A DNA stretch of 64,000 nucleotides from Thuidium tamariscinum. Taxonomy: Eukaryota; Streptophyta; Bryopsida; Hypnales; Thuidiaceae. This document shows positions 23,001 through 32,859 of the stretch, piece after piece. Positions within the stretch are counted from its first letter, which is position 1. Each line of letters starts with the position of its first letter. The notes under the pieces are model-generated. The model saw only the letters and a list, made by a program, of their open reading frames with translations, was not told the DNA's origin and made no database searches. A program made the translations under genes and the position numbers. The stretch spans positions 10,369,501-10,433,500 of the forward strand of contig OX344749.2 in the NCBI GenBank assembly GCA_947034885.2, in the 5' to 3' direction.

Positions 23001-25743
23001 TTAGGAGTTAAGAATATTATAATATAATTTCTTTTATATAGGAAAGATTGCATGATATTTAATATAATTTAAATACTAAACTATAATTTCAAGAGTTAAT
23101 CATCATCATTGTATATTCTAATAGTTTGCAATATGGAATACAAGATTTATAAGAAGTTAGTTTTGGTTAGAAGAAATATGGTAAGTTGGGATGTGCCTTT
23201 GTTGTCCATAATCTAAAAAAATCTCTTGAGGTACAAATATATATTGTGGTTATGGATGTAATAATAATGATCATTTTAAAATTAAAAATTTACTTCTGAA
23301 ACACCCAAAAAATTTAAGGGCTTAAATTGCTCTATATGTGGAAGGATGCAAATTATATAACATTATATATTTTACATCCAAATTAATTTTTTAATCCTTA
23401 AATTTAAAAAAAATTATTTTTATATCTACCTTTTATTTTTGGTAAAATAATTTGTATTATTTTAATATTATATAATTTTAATTTTTCAAATACAATTACA
23501 AATTAAATATAAAACTCAAAATAATCTGATTCTTCCATTAAGAATGTGGAAAAAAAATCAACATCTTTTAAAGAATTTTTTTCATGTATGAAATATATGA
23601 TACATTTATCATTCAATTATATAAAGGGTGAATTTAGCTTTGTTGCAGTATTTGACTTAAGTGAGCCAAGGATGCTTTGTGGGAGGAATTTAAAATACTT
23701 GAATTTGTTTTTACTATTTTTCATTACATTGAGAGGAAATTCCAAATCAATCGAATGATTTATATATATATCATTTGCATTAAGTGACAATGCTTAATTT
23801 CATATAAAATTAAAACTTACATGGAATTGAAAGGGCAAAATTGGGCTTAGAAATTATGTTTAACTACCTCTAGCAAGGATATAGAGTAGTTGACCCATTT
23901 CCAACCATGTAAGCAATTACGTATATCTGGTGCGCAAATTTATTGATTGTGGAAATTTTCCTCTGTGGGAAACTACACATGTTCTAAGATTTTAAATATC
24001 TTTTTTTGAGTAATTTTTTTTAACGTGAAATTTAGCACACATATTACTAATGTAGAGATCATCTCATGAGAAAAATTTCATAGTAAATAGACCATTTTAA
24101 AGCCCTTGGGAGGGTGTCAAAGTTGGCAAATGTGAAAATTTTCTCAAAACTATACATGTTGATAGCTTTCACATATCTTTTTTTATATTTATCTTTTGAA
24201 CTTGAAATTTTTTGCTCATATTACAATTGTTTTATGACAAAATTTTCATGGCAAAAGAAAAAAAAATTAATTCTTGGAAGGGTGTCAAAGTTGAAAGTAG
24301 TGAAAAGAATTTCCCAACTACACAAGTTGGTAGATTTTGAATATCTTTTTTTGTGTAAATCTTTTTTGCCTTAAAATTTGGCACACATATTACTAACTTA
24401 GATATGATTGTGTGATGAAAACTTCATGATAAAATATCAATTTTTCAGCTCTCAGTAGGCTGTCAAAGTTGACTGTATTGAAATTTTCTTCATTGCAAAT
24501 TTAAAAACGCCATTTTAATTGGTACCCAACTATACACTACCAATATAAACTTGCCCACATTAGGTTTGCTCCCATTTAATCTATAATGGGATATTTCACC
24601 TAACATCTCTAGTGCATGGAAAGAGAGCAATCTATGGTGAGAAAATAGGGGGTGATAAAAAATGGGTCATCATCTTCTAGTTCTTTTTAAGTTGAGGACC
24701 TCTTATGGATGATGAAAACTAGTAAATAATCAATTCTCTGAATTTTCAAATTACGCATTAGAGGGGATTTGAGGCCCCCGAAGGGCTGGTTTGGGGCTGT
24801 TCCCCGAAACTGTTCCCGTAACTGCTGGCGGTCCTCATCGTAGGTAAGTCTTCTTATGATGGAAAACCAACATAACTTAGGTAACACCTGCCTTGGTTGT
24901 AGGTTCCTCGACAAGGCTGCTGTCCGAACCCCCTCTTCCGACCCCAAATCGGAAACAACCGACTTTCACAATCCGTGGAGGCTTGCAACCGTAACTGCGG
25001 TGGAGGAGGTGAAGCTCATCATCCGCATCCTCCCCATCTGGATCACCGCCATCATCTTCCAGACTCCCTCGGCACAAATCTCCACCTTCTACACTCGCCA
25101 AGGCAACACACTCAACGTTTCTCTGGGCCCCAGTTTCCAAATCCCAGCTGCCTCTCTTCAAAGCATCATCCCCATCACGATCGTCTGTCTCATTCCACTG
25201 TACGACCGCGTCTTCGTGCCTGTCACACGGCACTTCACCGACAACGTGCGAGGCATTTCGATGCTGCAACGAATCGGCATCGGCCTTTTCCTTTCCCTTC
25301 TCTCCATGGTGTGCGCTGCCGTGACCGAAGTTCGGCGACTGCAAGTGGCGAGGGACCATGGCTTGCTCGACAACCCTTCGGCGACACTGCCCATGTCGGT
25401 GTTCATTCTCTTGCCGCAGTACATCTTGCTGGGTGCGGCAGAGGTCTTCACTTCCATCGGAGCTCTGGAGTTCTTCTACGACCAAGCACCCGATTCCATG
25501 CGAAGCCTCGGCACAGCAATCTTCCTGAGCACGATTGGGATCGGCAATTTCCTCAGCAGTATGCTGCTTTCGAGTGTCGTGAAATTGACGAGTTTGAGTG
25601 GGAAGAGCTGGATTGTGGACAACTTGAATCGCTGCAGGCTGGATAATTTCTATTGGCTTCTTGCTGGCTTGAGTGCAGGAAATCTCTGTTTCTTCTTGAA
25701 GTTAGCTCAATGGTACAAGTACAAACAGGTCACGAGCTTGTGA
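20043..25743 (+). CDS. NPF (NRT1/PTR family) proton-coupled transporter, four exons
   Basis: Exons are 20043-20220, 20452-20669, 21113-21678 and 24903-25743, all with GT-AG introns of 231, 443 and 3,224 bp. The joined length is 1,803 nt, an intact frame of 600 residues, typical of the family. Exon 2 is 218 nt, the usual size of plant NPF exon 2. Landmarks are DGSVDIRGRPANK (34-46), the proton-coupling motif ExxER as EIGER (62-66), FGADQFD (191-197), FFNWW (210-214), YRHK (263-266), FLDKAA (322-327), the hydrophilic central loop around 265-345, NPW (344-346) and FFYDQAPDSMRS (511-522). About 12 membrane helices are expected. The family moves nitrate, peptides, hormones or glucosinolates with protons across plasma or vacuolar membranes. 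The C-terminal half looks most like clade NPF5, so the substrate cannot be told. ATG 20043 is the first in-frame start; ATG 20124 is an alternative giving 573 residues. Exon 4 is clearly GC-richer than its surroundings. Confidence 0.93.
20221..20451 (+). other. NPF intron 1 (phase 1)
   Basis: The donor is GTACTT at 20221 and the acceptor is ATAG ending at 20451. It splits a glycine codon (G then GA), giving FIIG-IEIGER across the junction, which matches the family consensus. The donor is weaker than that of intron 2 (GTAAGT). Confidence 0.85.
20670..21112 (+). other. NPF intron 2 (phase 0)
   Basis: The donor is GTAAGT at 20670 and the acceptor is GAAG ending at 21112. The junction reads TIYLV-GLIVLTLSV, as expected between the second and third membrane helices of the family. 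No element boundary was seen inside it. Confidence 0.88.
21749..22024 (+). mobile_element. TA-flanked MITE, family AGGT-1, copy 2 (in NPF intron 3)
   Basis: The ends are AGGTGGGTACATGCAAAAGC and (reverse complement) AGGTGGGCACACCCAAAAGC, with TA at 21747-21748 and 22025-22026. This is the best-preserved copy of the family in the window. It is the empty-site reference for the insertion seen in the copy at 59987-60788. Its left end lies about 70 bp past the exon-3 donor. Confidence 0.85.
23935..24470 (+). repeat. Three imperfect ~170-bp tandem units (NPF intron 3)
   Basis: Each unit carries a GGTGTCAAAGTTG-type start (24113, 24282, and GCTGTCAAAGTTG near 24459). These are followed by a CTACACA(T/A)GTT block, ATATCTTTTTTT and ATTTGGCACACATATTACTAA. 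Spacing is about 169-177 bp. Units differ by many substitutions, so the duplication is old. Confidence 0.65.
24756..24836 (+). mobile_element. GC-tipped MITE, family CATTAGA, half copy
   Basis: CATTAGAGGGGATTTGAGGC begins an ~80-bp GC-rich stretch with TGTTCCCCGAAACTGTTCCC-like text. This matches one end of the family at 58615-58874 and 61369-61655. The AT-rich middle and the other end are missing. It ends about 66 bp before the exon-4 acceptor. Confidence 0.65.
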
Positions 25744-25755
25744 TCGAAGCACTGA

Positions 25756-25830
25756 AGGGAGCAAATTGCACTAAATCCCTTAAACTAGGTAGCATATTGC
25801 ACTAAATTCTATAAACTAGTTCTGGGATCA
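25756..25830 (+). repeat. Two-unit repeat in the NPF 3' region
   Basis: This is the second copy of the block at 10952-11035, starting 13 bp after the stop codon and so probably within the 3' UTR. The two internal units each carry GCACTAAAT and AAACTAG. Confidence 0.7.
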
Positions 25831-25873
25831 CTGGTGGGTAATAAATCAATTTACAAGCTAATTTTTCATTCTT

Positions 25874-25898
25874 AATAAATGATCTCTTGCTTAATAAA
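25874..25898 (+). terminator. Candidate polyadenylation signals of the NPF gene
   Basis: AATAAA occurs at 25874-25879 and 25893-25898, about 130-155 bp after the stop codon and in T-rich context, a plausible plant 3' end. AT-rich DNA yields such hexamers by chance, so this is suggestive only. Confidence 0.4.
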
Positions 25899-25899
25899 A

Positions 25900-27050
25900 T
25901 TCTAAGAAATAAATAATAGGTTGATGGAATATAAAGAAATCAATAAAACTGGACTTTTTTTTAATGCTATGCACATGGCAATAGTAGAAGATTTATCTTA
26001 TTTGTTTTGAATTTTTACATGATGGATGGATTTTAATTATCATATATATTATTGCATACAATCATTTTCATAACTTATTTTTATATGGAATTGTATAAAA
26101 TCTTTCACTAGTAGTGGATGATGAATTAGGAATGATGAACAAAGTGCTTTACTTTGTAATTTGTCTGTAGCTTGACAGTGTGCAATGTTCTATAGTGTCA
26201 ATCAAAATGGAGTATGCACTTGGAAGTGCCCAACTTTTATGAACAATTACAAATTCTTTTGAAGATTGGTTTTTTAATTTGAAGGTAGAGTGAAGTAATG
26301 TACATGATTTTGTATACATGTGTGAAGTTGCACATCAAATTGATAACAAAACATCCTTCTACAGAACCAAATCAAGAACTGTATCTTATATTTGCTATTG
26401 TTCAAAGTAAATCTATAAACTTCATTGTTTTACTTAATAATCTTTTGTTTTCAATACAACTAAAATCCATCTTGGCATACTTTTGTATGACATTTCACAA
26501 TCTTTTGAACCAAAATCATGATAAACACTAAACACATTCTTTGACAATTTTTGAACTCCTCTAGGCATTGGAGTGATTTAGTTCAAACATTGCTTGAGAA
26601 GGGCCTGAAAATGTTCCATTAGATTCAAATATGGAGAGTGAGCTATTCATTTCAAGAGGAGCTGAAATGGTTCGGGGAGTGAGCCTCAATTGAACACTTT
26701 CAATCGGCTTTCATTATCATGTTTTACATTATTACATACATCTATGGAGAATATTTACATTTTTCAAAGTGTAATTTAGATTTATATGATAATTCATCAA
26801 AATTCACAAAATCAGAATATTTACAATAATAAAAAGTGTTTTGGAATTTAACATTGTAGTCACAATTTGTCTTTTTAAGGTAAAGCTCAAAAGGATGTAT
26901 TCTAAGTCCTTGTGATTAGTTTCAATATTTTTTTTCTTCATGGCAAATTTCATTTAAATGGTAGTATTCCAAATGTCATTTTTTAGACCACACAGTCTAA
27001 ACTAAAAATTGACATTTACGACTTGTATATTTTTTCAAACATCTAGGACT
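25900..27050. other. AT-rich intergenic downstream of the NPF gene
   Basis: A 77-residue frame at 26298-26531 has no recognisable features. No RNA or element boundary was seen. Confidence 0.5.
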
Positions 27051-27051
27051 A

Positions 27052-27199
27052 ATATAGATTTCAAAAATCTATGATAGATTTAGATTTAAGATTGTATGAT
27101 TGAAAGATCTTGGACAAGTATAGATTTCAAACATTTGGGATCCATATAGATTTCAAAAATCTGTGACAAATTTAGATTTGAGATTGTATAGTTTGAATT
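27052..27199 (+). repeat. Direct repeat, two ~50-bp units 94 bp apart
   Basis: ATAGATTTCAAAAATCTATG at about 27054 and ATAGATTTCAAAAATCTGTG at about 27148 each continue into TTTAGATTT(A/G)AGATTGTAT. A shorter ATAGATTTCAAACATTTGGG copy lies between them. The array ends at the left TTAA of the element at 27201. Confidence 0.7.
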
Positions 27200-27200
27200 A

Positions 27201-28136
27201 TTAACCCCTAAAGGACCAACATGCCTTTTTTGGCAACATAACTATTTCAGGTAGGTACATGTGACTAGAGATTTCCATGTTTGGAGACCAAAATTTAATA
27301 GAAGGTGTGGACGAGGAATACCTTTAAAGCCCAACAATTTTCGTGACTTTTGACTGTATGGTTAAAAAGTTATTGCATGATATGTTGTTTATTTCTCAAC
27401 TTAGGTAGTTTGAGCAGATAGAAAAAAATCACTTTTTTTGAGAAAAAAATTTGAAATTGGTCTTATAGATTTATGTATAAGTGAAAAGCTTTGAATCATT
27501 CTATTTGGACTAATGAGTCAAAAGTTATGAAGAGTTTTAGTTTGCAGGTAGTTATGGATTCTCTACTCTAAAATAAACTTCGAAGTCCTTTATTTTACTC
27601 AATTTTCAATATTTTTGGAAAAAAATTAAAAAAATTGGGTGTAAATTGTTTATTACAACATTTGAACCATTGGGATTGGTAAGTTTCAATTTTACAAATA
27701 AATTCTTAACAATTTAGTATTTTGACTCATTCTCTACTTCTTTCTACTCACTATTTTTTTCCTATATGTTGTCCAATTCCAAATGATTTGAAAATTTTCA
27801 AGCATGTAGCCAACTTGCCTTGGAGAATGAATCCAAAGAAGCACTACCACTTTGGACTTTTTTCAAGCAAATGTGAGCTTGTAAAGTGCAGCTACCCAGA
27901 TTTTCGCAATGGTAAAAAAAGGATTTTTGTAACTTTGAACACTGATATTTTGTAATCTACATGGTTGAAATTTCTGAAATTTTTTTCTCATCTTCTCAAA
28001 CTAGCATACTACACTTGAGATCCTATGGTTATATGTGTCTTAAAACAATATTTTCCAAATATTTGGTACTTGTGTTAGAAATGGCAGTTTTGGAGGGTTT
28101 TTGGTGAAAATAGTGTCAAAGAACTTTAGGGATTAA
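27201..28136 (-). mobile_element. TTAA-flanked TIR element, family TTAA-1, copy C
   Basis: The ends are TTAACCCCTAAAGGACCAAC and CTTTAGGGATTAA, with the interior inverted relative to copy A. The complement of the GGGCAGCTGCACTT block is near 27885-27900 (AAAGTGCAGCTACCCAGA). The 77-residue frame at 27722-27955 follows the repeat. Confidence 0.8.
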
Positions 28137-31100
28137 AGTGTCAAAGTAATGGAATTTTTCCATTTTAATGAAATTTGCCATCCTGTAAATTATCTTTCAA
28201 TACAAAATGTGCATGAAAATTATTTTATATTACTATACAGAGATGAAATCAACTATTTAGAGATGAAACCAAATACTCTATATATGCCCTATAACTTTCA
28301 ATTTTTTCAAATTTTTGAATGAAAATTTAAAAACTTATTGAATTTTTGAAAAAAATATACTCAAAATTCATTTTGAATACAAATATGTTCAACCCCTTCC
28401 AAAATTTCATTTGATCTTGCAATATGCAATTTTGTACAACAACTAACAAAACCAAATAAAAAATCTGAAATATTTTCACTCAAACAATCATATCATGAAC
28501 ATGAATGGACAAAGTCAAAAAGTACACATACAAAAGTTGAAGTATACAATATATTGCACATTACTAAAGAGGTTTGAAGAAAAAATTTATTGTGATTTGA
28601 AAGAAAATTAATCTCAAAGTTAGCCATGTCTAAAACTCAGTTTTGTTGATTATGAATTGGAAATACTTTATCTTTTGTCAATTTTTTCTTATAATTTTTT
28701 TCTTTTTGTACCTTGGCATGTTGGTATACATCATTTCAAAGTGTTGTATGTAAAAATTGAAGGAAATTTAAATTTTATAGTATTTAAAATATTAACAATT
28801 TGACAAACATACGAATGACACTGGCTCTTACAATATTTGAAGTTTCTTTTTGAATCAAGAGTATGGGAATGTATGAGGCATTGTATAGAGACTATAGGTT
28901 GTAGTATGAATCATTGTTTCATCTTAATGCCCTTGTATTTGAAATATTTGTTAAATAAGACAATGCATTCAATTTATATTTTTTCCACATAATCTATTTT
29001 TAGGTGAAATTCTTTTGTATGAAGAATTGAATCATGATGCACATGTTTGTAAGAAGATCACATTGTCATTAAAGAAGATCTCTCCTTTCCACACAAAATT
29101 CCAAGACTGAATAGATGCACTTGTATCCTAAACAAAAAGATTCTTCATCATTCATCAAATACAAAACATCCACCTCAATGTTTAAGAATTAAATCATTTT
29201 TCCAATCAAAAACCATTCAAAACTAATATTTCTATTGCAAATAGTAAAAAAGTTGAAATTATGTTTTTGTCATATATACACATAGGATCTTCCATTGGAC
29301 CTATATGAGAATGTGTGCAAGAAATTTTAGAAACATTGGTTGTGAAGATTGCAAGATATTCACATTTGAAATGGAAAAAAGTAAATTATTTTGTACATTA
29401 CATGTCTAGATTATAATACTCATAACCTTCTTAATTAAAAAAATTTGCATTAAAAACTTTGGTGTCAAAACTTTCTTATGTTGAATAATTGACATCACTT
29501 ATAGGATATGAGCCTATTCAAATTCCTGAATGTTTCATAAACAGTTAAAAATCTAAAAAATAACTATAATACAAAGCATTATTATATAACCTAAATTTTG
29601 TAACATTCTACTATTAAAAAGATGTGGAATAAATTTTGATTTGAAATAAAATATGTAGAATAGAATATGTGGAAAATTTCAAAATTTCAAATTAGAATAC
29701 AATCCACACTTGATAATTGTATCATTTAAATGGCTCAAATTCAAAAAAGGATCATTTTTTGGATAAAATTCCACATCAAAGTTTCAACTTTGAAAATTCA
29801 TAGAGTATCACATAAGTGTCAAACAATATTAAACAACTTAAATTCGTTTCTTTCAAAGAAACTAAGATTCTAGCAAAAAGATCATAATTTGCAATATCCA
29901 TCTAGTAGGAACACAAAAATTGGTAGGTTTGGATGCTTCTACCTTATATATCTTTTCTAGTGTATCTTCCTTCTAGTATCAAAAGAGTCTTTACCCTTGA
30001 AATAATGATCAATTCCATTACAAAAGAACTACAAGGTTAGTCCACCCTTAAAAGACACCAATAGCTTCAAAGCATACTTTGTATTATATATATTATTTTT
30101 AATTAAATATTATTGACAAGTTAAAAAAGACTCCAATGTGTTGAAGTTGGCATTATTTTGGACATCATCTAAATATGTAATAAATTTAAAAGCATTGTTT
30201 TCAAAATAGGTGTACCAAAATTCAACCTTAGTCTCTCATAGAATCTCTTATATTTTCATATTTTGAATGTGTATGTCTTGTGTTATCAATTATTGATTTC
30301 TTATTTTTCTTTTTGGTTCACATTCAAGCATCTCATTTTGGATTGCAATGACTATAGGTACATACACCTTAATTCAAACCAAATACTAATTAATAAACCA
30401 ATCTACATCAAAAGTGTTCATCCAAATCTACAATACTTGTGAAGAAGATTTGTGGTAGAAACAAAGGCTTGCTTATGATTGAGTCTAGTAAAGTAAAAAC
30501 ATTTAATGGTGTCCTACTTGCAATATTGTCCCATATAGATTCTTACCTAAAATGTACAAACTTCAAACATAAGAGCTAAAGGTTGCTTATGGTTAAACCT
30601 ATTTCTAGCATTTTGAAAATTCAAATGTTTTAATATGGAGTTTCAAAAAAACATGATCATTGAAAATTCATATTCAACTGCCAACAAAATCTAATAAAAC
30701 CTTTTACATTTTTATAGTAGGAACCTTCCTCAAACCCCCTCAAACCCTCATTTGGATTGGGACACATTTACATGCTCTTTGACTCAATATTGTAAGCTAC
30801 AAAGTAACTTTAGATTGTGCAATAAGGTACAACCACCTATTATTGAAGTGGGAGCTATATCCAACTTGTAGAATGTAGCTATTTACAGGCAAAGTTGAAA
30901 CAAATTTTCAACCAAAGCTTGGAATGTCTTTTTTTCTCCTTTTCAATGTCGAGACTAATAAGATCAAAACAAATGTCTCAAAGTGTCAAATCGTATAGGA
31001 AGTATTGAGTGGGAGAATAGTTTCTTGAATGATGGAAATTGGAAGAGTTTAGACATAGGCTATAAGTTTTGAACACTTATTGACTCTTGAAAATCATAGT

Positions 31101-31346
31101 AATTTCAATTTTAGAAATAGAATGATGAAAAATTTGCAATCTCCATATTTCATGTCTTTCTACATGGTAAATTTACATTGCCTCATAATACTCATTTGTT
31201 CAAGAATTGTTTAATTGATTGAGTATTGATGGTTCTACCTTAGTGAATGAGCCAATGGACTAAAAGCGTGTGCCTAATACAGTGATTGACCTACCTTGGC
31301 TGATCTGGAGAAAGTCTCACTTGAATAATAAAGAAAAGGGACGTAA
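28137..31346. other. AT-rich intergenic, no gene seen
   Basis: Over 3 kb of unstructured AT-rich DNA lacks any frame of note. I found no repeat boundary or RNA signature in it. Confidence 0.5.
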
Positions 31347-31729
31347 GGGAGAAACACCCAATACTGCACCTATACCTTCCATTGGACCCTAGACTTATCC
31401 AAAACTATCCTCAACTACAGTCAATGTGTTTGCCAAATGCTTGACTCTAATTCGCTAATGCATATTAAGGACGCGTACTAAAATCTGATTGGTTCACTAC
31501 TGATTTTAACAACATTCAAATTTGGAGGCATCTATTGAACAATTTTAATAGTCTAGGGAGCCAACACTTTAGAAAATCATAGAAATTACACACAACATCT
31601 GAAAAATCTTTATTTATTTTTTAATATTCATGTTTTTCTCTCGCTAATACTACAAAAATATTACTTTTTAGAATAAGCTGCCTCCAACTATGCTGAATTC
31701 CTTATTTGGACGGTTTTGGGTGTTTCCAG
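31347..31729 (+). repeat. Repeat block Y, copy 2
   Basis: It aligns with 19600-19978. The last ~50 bp (from 31679, CTGCCTCCAACTATGCTGAA) is almost identical to the NPF leader copy, while the upstream part is much more diverged. It ends exactly where the CpG-rich segment begins. Confidence 0.7.
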
Positions 31730-32225
31730 CCCTGGGGAGCACAAGAACCCGATGTGAGTGTTGGGAAAGCCGGGGCTCCAGTGGGCACGGGTCGGGTGGA
31801 GGCTTGGACTTGGCGACGGAAAGCCGCGGACGGACGCCTTCGCAGCCGCTGCGTCGCCTCGGCCTCCGATTGGGGGAGGGAGGCTCCGTCGGGACTCGGG
31901 ACCCGCCCAGCCCCAACTGGAAGTTACTTAACTTATCTTTCACGAAGCTTCCGTTCGTATTATTAGTTCTTTCATTTGATTCTCCAAACTGTCAGCCGCG
32001 TCAGGATGGCCGTTCGCTTCCGTCTACTTTCCGTCCACTTTCCGTCCCGATGTCCGGAAGGCCAGTTCTCCAGGGATGAACAGAAGCACCCCCTCCGTCA
32101 TTGCCGGCAGTGTTCAGGATTCCGTCCGTCACTTCGTCCCCTATTGTTCGTTCGCTCAGCCAGGCAAGCCAAATTGATTCTATAAACACCCTCGTCAAAA
32201 ACAATGCTAGCCCCACCAAGGCCCC
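31730..32225. other. Isolated CpG-rich segment of unknown origin
   Basis: About 500 bp is strongly GC- and CpG-rich amid AT-rich DNA. The motif CCGTC (or its complement GACGG) recurs many times, as in CTTCCGTCTACTTTCCGTCC and CGGACGGACGCC. Open frames on both strands (up to 129 codons at 31690-32079) look like products of the composition, with no recognisable domain. It could be a relocated CpG-island promoter, a spacer-type fragment or captured host sequence. I could not match it to rRNA genes. Confidence 0.6.
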
Positions 32226-32464
32226 AGTAGGGGTGAACTGACCCCCTCGCTCAGCCACCTAGGAAAACACTTGAAATTTTTTATTTTCCACGCATGATAA
32301 AATTTGCAAATTCTGAATTCATTTTTGCAAGTAGAAAGTCCCAAATTAGCCGTGGGAGATATATTAGCTAAATTACTTAGACGCAAAATAGGGGGCTTTT
32401 ATTTTGACATGTACCCGTGGATTGATTTGGTGTGGTTGAGAGAGGGGGCCAATTCACCCCGACC
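32226..32464 (+). mobile_element. ~239-bp hAT-like MITE, copy 1
   Basis: The left end AGTAGGGGTGAACTGACCCC and the right end (reverse complement GGTCGGGGTGAATTGGCCCC) form the TIR. The interior has TTTGCAAATTCTGAATTCAT and AAATAGGGGGCTTTT, shared with 51465-51703 and 52627-52863. No clear target duplication remains at this copy. Confidence 0.75.
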
Positions 32465-32540
32465 CCCATAAACCACCGCTAGCAATTTTCCCATTCACTT
32501 CATGTGTAGGCTATGGTATGTAATTAGGTTGTGAGGTAGG

Positions 32541-32853
32541 AAGTAGGAGTTCCATAAATCGACCATTTAAGGACTAGAACTGAATTTTGGGGAGGTAGAA
32601 CATCTTGAAATATTTTTCACTAAATTTTTCTTCAAAGTCAAGTAGAATAGGCATCCAATCTAAGTCGTTTCATATTTTTTGGAGCTTTGCAAAATTAGTT
32701 ATAAATTTTTAAGATGGAAAAAAATAGTCATTTGTGGTCATAAAAAACAAACATCTCTTGAATTGTACAAATTTGGTACATTGAAGAAAGTAAAATATAT
32801 TTTTGAGTCATGCTTGCTTTTTAATGCCTAGTCGGAGTTCGAGCCTCCTACCT
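32541..32853 (+). mobile_element. TIR element, family X, copy 2
   Basis: It aligns over its whole length with 19247-19560. The right end GAGCCTCCTACCT is intact, and the left end has decayed to AAGTAGGAGTTCC. The TA flanks are no longer clear. Confidence 0.7.
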
Positions 32854-32859
32854 AAATGC

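Larger units (their letters stand above)
21679..24902 (+). other. NPF intron 3 (3.2 kb, phase 2, element-rich)
   Basis: The donor is GTATGG at 21679 and the acceptor is TGTAG ending at 24902. It splits an arginine codon (AG then G), giving TNTMR-FLDKAA. The intron contains a TA-flanked MITE (21749-22024), three imperfect tandem units (23935-24470) and half of a GC-tipped MITE (24756-24836) shortly before the acceptor. The remaining ~1.9 kb at 22030-23930 is AT-rich with nothing recognisable. Confidence 0.88.

Noticed and set aside
24877..25646. Long frames on the minus strand and in other plus frames over NPF exon 4 (up to 223 codons)
   Set aside because: They are shadows of the GC-rich NPF exon. 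Their translations are low-complexity His/Arg/Gly-rich, and the NPF frame has clear family motifs.
31730..32225. Fragment of rDNA
   Set aside because: No stretch resembling conserved 18S, 5.8S, 26S or 5S sequence was recognised. A spacer origin cannot be excluded without a search.
31668..32258. Overlapping frames of 69-129 codons on both strands in the CpG-rich segment
   Set aside because: High GC lowers stop-codon frequency on all frames. No domain, no conserved start, and the two strands are equally open.
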